Notes: generated by a model not told the origin, from the letters alone. A stretch of 64,000 nucleotides of DNA from Anoplopoma fimbria (GCF_027596085.1 NC_072450.1:32386129-32450128); one strand, 5' to 3'. Positions 22,601 through 63,302 are shown, counted from the stretch's first letter. A program made the numbers and translations.

Positions 22601-23360
22601 CAGAGGCCTGCGTTTTCCCTGTGTCATTCCATTTTATTACAAATAACTTAATTTCTGAACTTATTTGTTTGGTTTTCTTTGTATGTATGGATTACTTGGG
22701 TTGTTACCGACATCTGGTGAAAATTTCATGTCAATAGCACCTTTAGAAATATATTTACTGAGAAAAATGGTGACGTGTTCAATACTTATTTTACCCGCTG
22801 TATATTATTATATATCTTTATATATTATCATCAATTCCACAGGGCAAATATTATTGACAACTTAAGGTTAAAGTCAGTCTCCCTGTGGGCTGAGGACAGG
22901 AACTGGGACTGCTTGTGACCTGCACTGATATGAGTGAAAGACACAGTGTAACAGAAAGGTCACTGTGTCTAACCTTTCTGTTACACTGTAACAGAAAGGT
23001 CACACACTCACACACTATGCAAAAATGAAAATCTCTGCCCACTCATACACGGATGTGTTTTTTCTCTCTAACACACACTGTCCTTTTTCATTTTACTCTT
23101 ACTGTGTCTTGGGTCCATTATTTCACAAAAGAAAGTTTTTACTCTAAGTAGGATTCTGGTAGCTTTAGTTAAGCCTTTAGTTATGTTACCAGTAGTTGGA
23201 TAAGGGTTTGAACGTTATTTGTGTTTAGTTCTGTATTCAGTAGTATTTCCATGGCTGGAGTTTTGTGTACAGTCTGTTTGTGTTTCCCAACCTGTTCTGC
23301 CATGGAACACTGTTTTCCCCATGGCACTCCACTTCGTTTCATACCAAAACACTACACGTA
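19621..23360. other. Intergenic DNA, no gene recognised
   Basis: Unique and AT-rich, with a short (CA)n near 19888 and possible LINE-tail sequence near 20790-20880. More even-composition blocks at about 20090-20350 and 21250-21470 could be conserved non-coding sequence but show no specific motif. Confidence 0.5.
22943..22989. repeat. 18-bp perfect inverted repeat plus a third direct copy
   Basis: ACAGTGTAACAGAAAGGT (22943-22960) is repeated inverted at 22972-22989 with an 11-base spacer. AACAGAAAGGTCAC follows again directly at 22990. Confidence 0.85.
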
Positions 23361-23595
23361 CAGTACCAGTCAAAAGTTTGGACACACCTTCTCATTCAAC
23401 TACTTTGAAGAATCTAAAATATAAAACATATTCTGGTTTGTTGAGCATTTGTTTGTTTACCACATAATTCCATATGTGTTCCTTCATAGTTTGGATGTCT
23501 TCATTATTAATCAACAATGTAGGAAAAAAAAATAAAAAAAAAATAAAGAAAAAACATTGAATGAGAAGGTGTGTCCAAACCTTTGACTGGTACTG
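23361..23595. mobile_element. Tc1-like MITE, copy 1
   Basis: 235 bases with inverted ends CAGTACCAGTCAAAAGTTTG, flanked by TA on both sides, the mariner/Tc1 target site. The interior is non-coding with an A-rich tract. Its internal sequence runs opposite to the copies at 44.4 and 44.9 kb. Confidence 0.9.
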
Positions 23596-23792
23596 TATAA
23601 CACCCATTTTTATCTTTTGTATCACTCACTTTCTGAAACCAGAGCTTGTTTTGATGAACATAAAGCTGGTATCCAGGCAGGAGCTGGAGCACAAACAAAC
23701 ACACACGCACACACATAAACGCTTTCACTATTTATGTGTGTCAGACTTGAAAAGCTGAAATAATTATACTTTTCTATCTTTCTATCTATCAA

Positions 23793-23829
23793 ATCCATCC
23801 ATCCATCCATCCATCCATCCATCCATCCA
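23793..23829. repeat. (ATCC)n microsatellite
   Basis: About nine tetranucleotide units after a short TATC run. Confidence 0.95.
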
Positions 23830-26039
23830 CGGTTTCTTCTCCCTAATGTGCCAAACTAATTGATTTTCTGGCAACCACCTGCTTTCAAAGAGAATTGGCT
23901 GCCAGGTGGTGTGTTTGATAGGATTATCTCTCCGTAGTGTTTACTTTGTTGCTGAAGTCCCTTTTGGGAATAATATACAATTATGTTAAATAATATTAAT
24001 ATATTTCATAGGGGTCTGAGATACCACAGCCATGCCTAAGTTCAAATATGCATTATCATTCCATACATTAACCTGGCTCAACACGTGACGCTTATTCTGA
24101 CATGTAGTGTAGTGTAGAGAACAGGCTACAGGCACTGTGTAGGATGGGGGGCTTCTTGCTAAATTGATAGTGAGCTCAATATGAAAACTCTTATAATTAA
24201 ATCTTAACGTGTCATTAATCTCAGTCATAATTTACAGGTGACTGTGGCTGCCTGCTAAGGCCCTGGCTCCTCCACCTTTGCCTGCCTGCAAAGAGCAGAG
24301 GAAAGGGAGCTCATAATGATGGTGCTGCAGTGCTAATGGCAGTGTTTTGAAGCCTCAGGTTGCAGGCTTTTACACCAACCACAAAAAGTATGTTGAATTA
24401 TTAGGGCATGTGCCATACATAACATTATATAGCACAGAGGATTGGCTTTTTTCTCCTTCCGAACCCCCAGCCCACTCCCAACAGGAAGAAAATCCACTGA
24501 AAGTGAGGACGACAATGCAAAGGTACGTTTTTTTAACAAGATCTTTTAATGATGTTGATAAGTGAATAAATACAAACTTGTCACTAAATTGTGCTATAGT
24601 TTCAGTGCTTTTATCCGTGTTCATCTGTGGTCTCATGTCCTTGTCTCCAAAATGCACTCCTGTTTCCCAGCATTATTGAGCCAATTAGAGTTCCCAGCAG
24701 TGAAAGCTCAGGTGGGCCCTTGCTCCCACCAGTGGCAGTGGGATGTTCCCTTTCTCTTCACTTCAGGCATCCACCTACTTGATTCAGAGATCAATTTAAA
24801 GTTTAATGTTGTGTAACAATGTCAGGAAGCTACAGAGTTGGACCCAAACATAGATAGGTAGATGAGCAGGAAAAGTTCAATGATATATTGTTGAAATATG
24901 GCTTTTAACTTGAGAGACCAGGGGAAGGCAGAGGACAGCAGACAGGTAGCAGGAAAAGCAGGATACAATTACACTAGAAAAAACTAAACCGTCAGTAAAA
25001 GGCTTTAAATCGGAACACAATGTATAAAGACAGTGACGAACTGGCATTCAAACTAAATTGTTTAATGTTGATGTTCTTGTCTGCACCATAGAGCGATGTT
25101 AGAATGTAAGTCCTCATGTACTTTCCACGAAATTGAAATGGCCAAGTGCAGCCTACAACAGCACTTAAGTAAACTACATTCACTGTAAAAGTTCAGATTT
25201 TGTTTTGTTCAGAGGCCAGAGACCCATTTCTATTATACTCACTGGTTTATAAATAGACACCTACACAAACTTTCTGAAAAGGGGCCAAAGCAGGCTGAAT
25301 GGCTCATATGCATGAAAGAAGAGTGTCAATACAATACAACAAGTTGTTGCTTAACATTTCTCTTCGAGAAGAGCCAATTTAAGCTTTGCCTCTGTTTCTC
25401 CACATACTGCAAAAGCACTGAACAACAGCCTTCTTTTGAAGGGAGACCAAACCAAAAAAAAAACAGCATGACAGTTTCAAGTGGCACATGCAAATCTGAC
25501 CGGGCTTCCTGATTCAAATGGGTCTATTTACAGTTGGTTTGAAGAAGTTCATTTACAAACAGATAAAAGCCATTCTTAAAATGAATAAACCCAACACCAG
25601 TTTGATTGATTCCCCCGGAGTGCCAAAGTCAATGATTGGAGTACATAAGTGAAAAACTGAGTGATCTGTTTTTGACCATGGACCCTTTATTTGGAGCACC
25701 AATGCCTCACATGTGCCTCACATGTTGAAGTTTTAAAATAGAAATGCTTCTTTCCTCTTTCATTCTCATCTTTGTCCACATGAGCTCTCGATCCTTTCTT
25801 CTTCTTCTTCTTCTTCTTCTTCTTCTTCTTCTTCTTCTCTTTTACTGCTCTCATTGCAGCTTTGATTAGCTCTTTTCTGTAGTTGCAATTTTCTGAACTT
25901 TGGTTAAAACAACACTAAATCAATGAAAGAGATTTATTTTATTTTATTTCCATCCTTTCCATTGTCAAGAAAGCATCATTCAGACTCATCTGAGTGATTT
26001 TCAGGATTACTGCATCCGGGTCTGAACAGGAACATGTTC
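23830..26039. other. Intergenic DNA, no gene recognised
   Basis: Contains a (TTC)n run at 25797-25838. A stretch near 24820-24960 (TGTCAGGAAG..GGACCCAAAC) resembles the edge of a fish LTR element in degraded form. No coding frame is supported. Confidence 0.5.
25797..25838. repeat. (TTC)n microsatellite
   Basis: About 14 trinucleotide units; a pure pyrimidine strand capable of triplex (H-DNA) formation. Confidence 0.95.
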
Positions 26040-27175
26040 AGTGGCCTTCATTGTCAAAGCTGGTACCATACCGATGGACCCTGTCAAGGCAGTGATGGAT
26101 GGGCCCAGCAGATAATGCTTATTGTATCTTAAACCTACGTTTCATCACGACAGATAGTGGTAAAGGTAACCGCCTCGGACTCAAAGAAGTCCTTGGTGGA
26201 CCACAAACTTCCCCCCTGTGCCTTCTTCTCCCACAAGCTGCTACGACAACAGTCCTGATGGTCTTCATGGACACTCTGCTCACACCATTCCACTACTTAA
26301 GTTAACTACAGCTAAAGGGACTGGTTAACTCATGTTGCAAAGAATGTTCCACCCATTCTCCCCAGAGTCATTGTGTCTGACTGGGGAATACAATTCACCT
26401 GAGTTGTGCAACCGCCAAGGAGCCACCATCTTCAGAGTTCTATCTTCAGTCCAACGGCTAATCTGAACACGTGGACCAGGAGATGCAGACCATTCTCTGC
26501 TGCCTCCCCTCCCACAACCCTATGCTCCTGATCAAGACAGCTCCTGGAGGTTGAATATGACCACAACGCTCCCCTCAACTCTGCCATGAAGCCTTTGTTT
26601 GCTGCTTGCCGACGCACCTGGATGCAGGCCCCCTCCCACCTGATGCTGCATTCCTGCTCCCCGTTACTGCCCGAGGGGAGTCTAGGAAGCTGGTCCCATG
26701 ATTCGTGGGTTCATTTCCTATCTCTAAGATCATCAAACCAGCTGCGGTCCATCTATGAGGTTCCATCCCCACCTTTCACCTTATCCTGGCTTATGTGAAA
26801 GGTCAATACTGAACCTTGAACATGTCGATATGTCTGACATGTTTGTTCAAATGCCTGGTCACCTCAGTGTTCTCCTTACGCTTCCTCCTCCCCCTGTCTG
26901 TCACTGTACGTCTGTGTCTTGAGTGAACTAATTACTGTGACTCTTGGTCTCTCAAGTATCTCCAGTGAGTTTTGTGTTGCTACACTTTTCCAGTGCTTTT
27001 TCCTAAATTCTGCTTCCTGAGCTTAGGATCTCCTATCTGCACCCAGTCTTCTTTCATTCTCAGTCCCTGACATCCTCAAGCCACATCATTGTCCATCCTG
27101 CCTCCCTGCCTCCTGCCCTCTACCTTTGTTACCCCCTGGTATTCATTCTAGACCCTTCCGAACGTTACAACAGAA
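26040..27175 (+). pseudogene. Degenerate Ty3/gypsy retrotransposon: integrase remnant and probable 3' LTR
   Basis: Frame-shifted plus-strand peptides match the end of fish gypsy pol. VIVSDWGIQFT (about 26370-26400) corresponds to the integrase core IVSDRGPQFT. A later YDHNAPLNSA segment resembles the EYAHN..SSATG region. RGFISYL..DHQTSCG..RFHPHLSPYPG resembles the GPFPISKI..MRVHPTFHVS segment before the LTR. Several stops and frameshifts make it non-functional. The following 350 bases, ending near CGTTACAACA, look like a decayed LTR. Confidence 0.65.
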
Positions 27176-28857
<1,682 letters not shown>

Positions 28858-29000
28858 GTGTACATGCATGTGATTGCAGGCATATTTTAGGAAACATTAA
28901 ACTGATATTTTAACCGAAACATACCCTTAATATTAACATGTTGGAAATTTTTGACAATGAAACAAAATCTGCCAGTAGGGTTTTGGTGACAATTCAAGTA

Positions 29001-29133
29001 GGACAGGACAGGACAGAGAGGACAGGACAGGACAGGACAGAAAGGACAGGACAGAAAGGACAGGACAGGACGGACAGGACAGGACAGAAAGGACAGGACA
29101 GAAAGGACAGGACAGAAAGGACAGGAAAGGACA
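29001..29133. repeat. GGACA/GGACAGAAA minisatellite
   Basis: Pure-purine-rich array of GGACA pentamers interspersed with GAAA. The complementary strand gives a CCTGTCC-type open frame that is not a gene. Confidence 0.95.
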
Positions 29134-29537
29134 AGAAAACGGTGTTCAATGTTCAAAAGATCATATGTTCTATGTGTTTAGTGTAAAGGGGATACAACTT
29201 ACATTTCATTGTGTAACCCAGTGTCCTTAACTGACAGATAAATGAAACTTGTAACCTTTTTTTACATAACATAACAATCAATCCTACCTGCTGATAAAAT
29301 GAGGAGAACGTGGCTCAGTAGTTGTTAAATATATTGCTGTAAATTGGAGTTAGCAGCTAACAGTCAACCATGTTTTAGTTATTGTGCAGTGGGACAGATT
29401 TCTTTTTTTTTACATGGAACAATCAAATGTTTTATGCCACTGTAAGCATCAATAATATGCCACTGTAATTATCTACGTTCAGAGGCTGTTTACATTTGGG
29501 TTGTTATATATATTAATATCTGTCTTTTTTTTTTTTG

Positions 29538-32626
<3,089 letters not shown>

Positions 32627-33690
32627 GACCTTCTATTTTACTGCAGCATGGTCTCATGGTCTCACGTGGCTCTGTCCACGGTGGACTGGTGTCTACTGGA
32701 TCTGGCTCTGTCCACGGTGGACTGGTGTCTACTGGATCTGGCTCTGTCCACGGTGGACTGGTGTCTACTGGATCTGGATCCACGGTGGACTGGTGTCATC
32801 TGGATATGGGTCTGTCCACGGTGGACTGGTGTCATCTGGATATGGGTCTGTCCACGGTGGACTGGTGTCTACTGGATCTGGCTCTGTCCACGGTGGACTG
32901 GTGACATCTGGATCTGGCTCTGTCCACGGTGGACTGGTGTCTACTGGATCTGGCTCTGTCCACGGTGGACTGGTGTCATCTGGATATGGGTCTGTCCACG
33001 GTGGACTGGTGTCTACTGGATCTGGCTCTGTCCACGGTGGACTGGTGTCATCTGGATATGGGTCTGTCCACGGTGGACTGGTGTCTGGATCTGGATCTGT
33101 CTCTGCTGGATCTGGCTCTGTCCACGGTGGACTGGTGTCATCTGGATATGGGTCTGTCCACGGTGGACTGGTGTCTACTGGATCTGGCTCTGTCCACGGT
33201 GGACTGGTGTCATCTGGATATGGGTCTGTCCACGGTGGACTGGTGTCTACTGGATCTGGGTCTCCCCACGGTGGACTGGTCTCTGCTGGATCTGGCTCTG
33301 TCCAGGGTGGACTGGTGTCTACTGGATCTGGCTCTGTCAATGCTGGACTGTTCTCTGCTGGATCTGGCTCTGTCCACGGTGGACTGGTGTCATCTGGATA
33401 TGGGTCTGTCCACGGTGGACTGGTGTCTACTGGATCTGGCTCTGTCCACGGTGGCCTGGTCTCTGTACTGAAGGAGTTTCTGTTGAACCTGCATGATTTC
33501 ATCTGATTTCACCAGAATCTGACCCGGTAGCTCCGATGACGAGCTTTAAGAATAACTATATAGAAACAGACCAGCTTCATTCTAATGGTCTCATTTAGTG
33601 ATGGAGGCCATATAGAGGATCAGGATTAAACTGAGACTGGTTCAGAACCAGTTAAAAGTTCCTCACAGAAACTTTAAGTAAGGTTTTCGA
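32627..33690 (+). mobile_element. Dispersed element with internal 36-bp VNTR, copy A
   Basis: Head (about 32627-32660, containing TTTTACTGCAGCA), a 36-bp tandem array (about 32667-33460), then a 220-base tail. The tail contains GAATCTGACCCGGTAGC, AACTATATAGAAACAGAC and CATATAGAGGATCAGGATTA. Head, array and tail all recur in reverse complement at 61606-62215. A repeated unit with constant flanks at a second site indicates a mobile or segmentally copied element rather than a simple local minisatellite. No coding capacity is visible and the element's true ends are not fixed. Confidence 0.75.
32667..33460. repeat. 36-bp minisatellite (VNTR) inside copy A
   Basis: About 22 units; the two halves of the consensus are TGGTGTCTACTGGATCTG and GCTCTGTCCACGGTGGAC. 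Because 36 is divisible by 3 and the unit lacks stops in several frames, frames up to 282 codons stay open on both strands. None is a gene. Variants CATCTGGATATGG and CTACTGGATCTGG alternate. Confidence 0.96.
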
Positions 33691-36293
33691 ATGCAGGAAT
33701 TGTATTTGTTGTGAAGTATCTTCAGGGTGTGTTATTAATAGTTTAGTCTATTTTACTGTAGTAATAAATGTGAATACTTCTTCTATCACTGTCTTCACTC
33801 TTCTATGTTGTTTGATGGATAGTGCAGTCAAAAGTGTGGGAGGTGGGCCTTTGTATCCCAGTCTAAACTCCCATCTTACTCTACAAGTCAGCCACATGTG
33901 AGTTTTAGTTTGTCCAGCCTAGTTGTTGAATGGACGGATCAACTGATCAAAAGGATTGATGCCGAGAAATGAATACAGTGTAACAGAAGAGTGTTCAGTC
34001 AAATAGTGTTCATGGGAACAATAAGACCTCTGGTGTGGACATCTGACCTTCTCTAGATAGGTAATGTAAGTCATTTATGTTGTGTAAAATATATAGTGTG
34101 TAAAGGTCGCTGATTTATTAATGCATCATTTATATGTGAGGATAAATTCAGGTCAGGTTTGAGATATAACTTGATGTGCTTTAACCATCAATCATACCAT
34201 GTATAATATTACAATGTTTACAGTATTGTCTGACTCTGAGTATTCTGTAATTTTAAGTAGCTGTCATGTATTCAGTATTAACATTAAATGACTTGCCAGA
34301 TATGTTAATTAACAACATTCGCAAACATAATCTGGTCAGTATTATGTTTCCTTCCAGACCTATTTGCTGCAGTATATTATTGTAACAACTGTGTACTGTC
34401 CTGTAGCCATATTTACCTCTCTCCTCTTATTATCCCATTATTAACTTTGATCTTAAGAGCCTTCAAAAAACATGATACTTACTGCAACTGTGATGTATCA
34501 CAATCCCCTTATTGTCAGTGTTCACAGTTCTGACCTCAGCTCTTTCCTCTTGTTTACTGGCAGCCATGAGGCTCATGTAATTGGGGAGGCTTTCCCCTGG
34601 TCCAAACTTTGCTGCGGTAACAGAGTGTAAGCTCCTTCCTGTTCTGTGCTCTTTTATCTATCCTGTATATTTTTGCAACAAGTGGAGGAGCAGTGCGTTC
34701 TCATCCGGGCCTGAAAAGAGCCTTTGTTTGTCCCTGAACACCTGGACAGAGTTAACTCAGTGCTCCAGACTCTCCCTCCTTCCCTCTCTATTCTCTTTCT
34801 CTCCCTCTTTTCTCTATCCATCCATCTTTTCCCTGTCTGAATTGTTCTCCCTCCCCTCTCTTCTACTTTCTGTCTGCGTGTCCAACTGCAGCAGTGTGAC
34901 AGAAAGTCCAGACCAATAACAGACAGACATGGGAAAGTGCTTTGAGGTTAAAGAGAAAGCAGCTCAAGGTAAGAATGACATTTATAGTCAAGGTCATATC
35001 TATCATATATTCTCAAAGTGGGCAGTTGGGAGTATTCAAGAATGTTACTTTTGCTTTTTGTTTGCCCTGAAGACAGTTTTTCCCCTAATCAAGTTTTTTT
35101 TTAACTTAAAATACTCTGTATTTTAAATGAAGTGTGGGATTTCATTGGGTCACTTCAATTTCATTATTTATCTGCTCCATGTCTTTTTCCCACATTATAA
35201 TAATTTGTTTCCTTGACTTCGTTAGAATTCATCATTTGTGCCCTAAATGAATGGAACAGCTTCATACATAACTCAATTTCAACTTTTTTTCTTTTGTATT
35301 GGACTGAGATACACTCTGGTCTTAGCTGCTTTAGCTGCTACTTTAGTTGTTTAATTCAATTCAATTTTGAAGCTGTATGTTGTCTTGGTGCTGTACCTGT
35401 GTGTTATTATATTGATATTAAATATTATTATCATAATATTATGTTTTTTCATATGAATGAGCAAAAAGTAGTAAACTTATATCCTATTTGTACACAATCT
35501 TACAGACTATCTCATATATCTTTTTGCATCATTTTTTTCATATATATTATTTCTCCCCAACCTGTATGTTGTTTTCATTTTACTTTTGTATTGTAAAGGC
35601 TCGATTTTTCTGTATTAATATTCTCTTCTATTGTTATTTTGCACCCCCATAAAGCTTAGTGACATCACAGTGCATGGACTTGCATGTGCAAAAATGCAGC
35701 ATTGTACTTCCTACACTTCTCTATTTTTGACACTATGGACTACTGTGAGGTAAGTTGCTCTTATGATTCCCTGTGGTTGCTCTGCTGCATCGCCCCAGTT
35801 TGCACACATGGATCACTTTCATTCTCACCTATGTTATCTCCGCTTTAATCACATTCTCCTCGTTGAGCATCACAGCTGAAATGAATGATAAACAGCAGGT
35901 TCTCAACCAAACACATGCTGTAAGCTATCTGGGTAGTGACTGTGATGGCCTTGAAGCCTGCTGACAGTCATTAGAAGGTGTGCAGTGCCAATTAGCCTGA
36001 GCAGCCGGGCCTGGAGGGAGAGGTCACCTGGCTCCATTTTCCCACGACGGGGAAGCTCTCCTGACAGTCAGTCAGACGGACGGTTGAGTATTCCCTATGT
36101 GCTGTAGAACTTCATGATCCCACCTCGTTACAGTGTTCACAGTGGTCCATGTCACAAGATCTAGGGAAGCAAACTTTATAAAGGTCTGTCTTAAAAATCA
36201 TATCTTATCATACAAATATTACAATTCCATTCATCAAATCTTGTCTACCAAATCAACTACCAAACTGACTCAGTCTGGTCACGTGTAAAGGAT

Positions 36294-36331
36294 TTATAGT
36301 GATCAACTGCTTTTATGGTTGATCACTATAA
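36294..36331. repeat. 14-bp perfect inverted repeat
   Basis: TTATAGTGATCAAC (36294-36307) and its reverse complement (36318-36331) around a 10-base loop. Confidence 0.85.
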
Positions 36332-37538
36332 TAATGATTTGTAGAGAATCATTCCTCTACAAAGGCTTTTCAAATAATTTGCTCATTATAGTCAAGTCGT
36401 CCGCTGACAGTTTATCCGGGGTCTTTTCAAACGTGATAACATAATTAAAACTAATTCTAGTTTTAGTTTTAGTTTTAGTTTTACTCCCATGATACTGGTT
36501 TTGCACGTGCACTCAAATCCTGACGGGAAAAGAGAAAAGTCATTTTCTCTCAATGGAAATCATTGTCTGCTCTAAGCTTATGACAAACTGCCAAAAACAA
36601 CCATGTGTAAGAGAGTATGAGAGCCAACTCCTGCTGTAGTGCTGTTATGTCTGTGTAAATCCTATAATTATACTGCAATGTAATGTGGAGCTACAACAGT
36701 TAAAACACAACTCATACAGCAACACATCAGAAAGACAATATAATACGTTTGACACTGGACAAAAAAAAAAAAAAAAAAAGCTACGGCCTGCATCTTAGAA
36801 GTGAAGTGATTAGCAGCTCTGTTATGATGCCGCACATCAGGAAAATATTGGCAAAAATGTGATTTTAACCTCCCTCTTTGATAGACCACCATTTTTGTTT
36901 ACAGTGAGGGTGACCTTTTATGTTATTTATTTAAAAAAAATGTTGTCTGTTCTAAAAAATGACCAACCAATGGAAACAGATGACTTCTCTAAAGAGTTGC
37001 AGTATTAGTCCAAACATATTTAATAGATATGTCTCCTCATATTTGTCCACCAATCCCACGTGCACAGCTAAACCAGCATTGACCGTAATATATGTGTTCA
37101 GTGTTGCCAAGACTGATATCTCTTCTTCCTCTGTGCCATAGAGCTCTATTGTTGTTAAAACTTCAATGAGACACTGTTGCACTAGGTGACAGAAAAACCG
37201 ACTAGAGCACCAAATGTTAATTAATACACTGCTGAAAATAGTCCCAGACAAAAGCACCATACTCCTGTTTGAGTTCCTTTTGATGTAAAAAGAAATGTTC
37301 CATACTCTATTCTCTAATAAATACTTGTTTGCCGGCCTCACCTAAAGAATATGTATGGTGGCCGTGTTGATCTCTCACTTTCTGTTAATCCCTCAAACTG
37401 TTTGAGCAATGAATCCTGTGCAGGTTCCTGCTTATTTGCATGGGTCTTGGCCCATGCTTTGCATTTCATATTGTTTTCCCGACTTAACCATCCTGCCAAG
37501 TCCCCCCCCCCCCCTTCCCCCGTCATGAAATCCCTTTG

Positions 37539-37540
<2 letters not shown>

Positions 37541-37572
<32 letters not shown>
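37541..37572. repeat. (TC)n microsatellite
   Basis: About 16 TC units, preceded by a run of C at 37502-37514. Confidence 0.95.
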
Positions 37573-37576
<4 letters not shown>

Positions 37577-38294
37577 TGAAGTGTTAGAAAGTTGCTGAAG
37601 TGAGAAATGAGCCTGCGAAAGCCCGTTGTCCTAATTAAACTTTGACATAAAGAGTGACAAGAAGCGATGAAGGGTGAAACAATAGCTGACTGTGTATGAG
37701 TGCAAGCCCGGAGCGAGCAAGCAGCTTTGTCCTCGTGAACAAAAGCATTTGTTTGCATGTGTTCAACTCCATTCAACTTCACCAGGCCCAGGTGCGAAGA
37801 CCAAATTTGCAAAGGACATCGCAGCTCGTAACACCTTTGCACGGTTGATGAACGGGTCGGTCCAAATAGGTCAACTGAAGCAGATCCAAGCTGCCGTGTT
37901 GCGATGTCAGAATGAATTACTTCAGTGCCTGGACTGAAAGACAGCCAAATAAATCAGGTGTAAACTGTACTCTTGACTCTTCAGTTGCTAGTCAAAGGTA
38001 CTCTATAGATATTCAGAGAAAGAAAATCATTCCTTGTGTGTGTAATTCAAAGTTCTCTGTGCTTTGTTGACATGGCCCGGGGCCGGCCGCGCGTGCATGT
38101 TCGTGCATGTTCGTGCACGTGACCCGATAACCTCATACTGAGTGACGGCGCCGGCGTGAAAGTGCGGCTCTCACCTTCCTATTATCCCTCAGCTAAACAC
38201 TGTTAGCTTTGTCAGCACTGTTGCTATTGTTTACACCGTTAGCTCCTAGCTGTTGGCTCAGCCGGCCCCCGTGTTGAGAGCAGTGAGTCCTAAA

Positions 38295-38402
38295 GGGCCT
38301 TTCACAGAGGACACCTGAAAGGAAACGATGCCGGGACAAGCAAATGGTATTAATAGGTCCCAGAGCGCAGCGGTCCTGTTCACGTGTTCTGTGCGAAAGG
38401 CC
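38295..38402. mobile_element. Short MITE with GGGCCTTTC termini
   Basis: GGGCCTTTCACAGAG at 38295 is matched in reverse by TTCTGTGCGAAAGGCCC ending at 38402 (one to two mismatches). The GGGCCTTTCACAC-type end is common among fish non-autonomous DNA transposons. It lies about 770 bases upstream of the aldh1a3 start codon. Confidence 0.6.
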
Positions 38403-39034
38403 CGTAAAACCTGCAAATGAGTCAGCGGTTTTTTTTTTTGCACTTCTGGTTCCAATCATCTCGAAGTCAGTGTTTCAAAACTAACCCCCTCTGGTGAAAC
38501 TGAAGTGACTAAATGAGACAACTAACTGACATCACGCTGACTGGTCCGCCTCCACTGCTTTGTTGCGACACACGCATCATGTGCGCATGATCTGATTTTT
38601 ACAACTCCCAAATTCCATTTACACTTGAAATCATAAAAAGTGGTGTTTATTTGTGAAGATAGATCTTGCTCGGCAAAAACATATTGGTAACATGAATGTT
38701 TGTTTACCACAGAGTGGAATAATCCAAAAATCCAGTGGAATAGTCCCATTGGCTTTTTGACAAGGGAAGCATGATAACTTCCTGTATGGCAGCCATAGCC
38801 GTCCCTCACACACAGTTTATTCACCATTGTCACGACTAGAAATACTGGTTGCTGCGTAACCGCCTTGCTTTTATACAAGTATGACAGTAACAGCAGGTAA
38901 ACAGTATCACATGACCACCACTTTTTTTTACACACATTAGTAATAAATAGGATTCATGTTGCAGGATTTTTCCAAGGTTCCGTAAGAACACCAATCCCCC
39001 CCCCCCTCAGATAAGGGCCCTTCATCTGAGCTGA

Positions 39035-39043
39035 GGGGCGGAG
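39035..39043 (+). promoter_or_regulatory. GC box (Sp1-type)
   Basis: GGGGCGGAG, about 57 bases upstream of the aldh1a3 TATA box. Confidence 0.45.
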
Positions 39044-39091
39044 TTGGGCTCTACTCAACTGCTGTGTGAGGAGGGAGGAACTCCACATTCT

Positions 39092-39098
39092 TATAAAA
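39092..39098 (+). promoter_or_regulatory. aldh1a3: aldh1a3 TATA box
   Basis: TATAAAA, 76 bases before the ATG. This predicts transcription starting near 39120 and a 5' UTR of roughly 50 bases with no upstream ATG in it. Confidence 0.7.
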
Positions 39099-39173
39099 AG
39101 CCAGTAGACGGGCTGACAGTGCTGAGCAGACGGAGCAGACAAGACTGGCCCTGGACTGGACTGCTGACCCAGA

Positions 39174-62604
<23,431 letters not shown>

Positions 62605-63044
62605 GAAGAACTGGCTGACATGTCTATCGCATCACAATTGTCTCCAACCCACACAGTCCTTTGTCTTCAGTCATGCTCATGGTGTTGAGATTAGGGTTAG
62701 GCCAATATATGACTTAGTCTAAACAGTTTATCAGATCCCAGAAAGAGTCAGCGTTTGTTCACCTTTATTTGGTGTAATAGAGGAGAGACTTTAACTCAAC
62801 AGCTTCAGTATTGTCACTGCACAAAACGGCTTATGCTCTATTTTACAGGTTTGTAATATTATAATAATTTATACAGTCCTCCCCGACATAAGTATGTGAT
62901 TTGGTACTACAGTAATTATGGGTAAAAAAAAAGAGACTGTGTTCAGTCGGTACAATTACAACAAAAAGTAATTGCTTGCTTACCCCTTAGAGCCCAGGCA
63001 TACCGTTCAACATGTATGATGAATTAAGTTTCTAATAACAAATG

Positions 63045-63050
63045 AATAAA
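63045..63050 (+). terminator. aldh1a3: Candidate aldh1a3 poly(A) signal 1
   Basis: AATAAA about 440 bases after the stop codon. Confidence 0.4.
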
Positions 63051-63302
63051 TATTTACTTGGATTAAAATAGGGAAATTATTTTAATGAAATTCCAATTTA
63101 TCCCAGAGTACATTCTTGGAAAATATAAAAAATTTAAAAATACAAAAGCTGAGATACAATTTTTTTTTACAAAAAAGAAAGGGGGATCTACTTATTAAGA
63201 TTTTCAGCTACATCTGGTGGCCTTCATCAGTGGATGGAGTTTGCTCCACGGTCATGAAGATAGCTTAGTTGTCATCACATGACCTAAGTTTTTTTTGTAC
63301 AG

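Larger units (their letters stand above)
33691..39030. other. Intergenic DNA upstream of aldh1a3
   Basis: No protein gene recognised. It includes a (TTTTAG)n run near 36452-36482, a poly(C)/(TC)n run at 37502-37572 and GC-rich sequence near 38070-38160. Balanced-composition blocks at about 35960-36090 and 37680-37940 could hold cis-regulatory elements of aldh1a3, but this is conjecture. The 129-codon minus-strand frame at 36952-37341 has no recognisable domain. Confidence 0.5.

Noticed and set aside
32648..33506. Several 180-282-codon frames on both strands
   Set aside because: The 36-bp unit is divisible by three and stop-free in several frames, so every frame is long. No start context, introns or domain.
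36952..37341. 129-codon minus-strand frame
   Set aside because: No domain, AT-rich codons and no supporting splice or promoter context.
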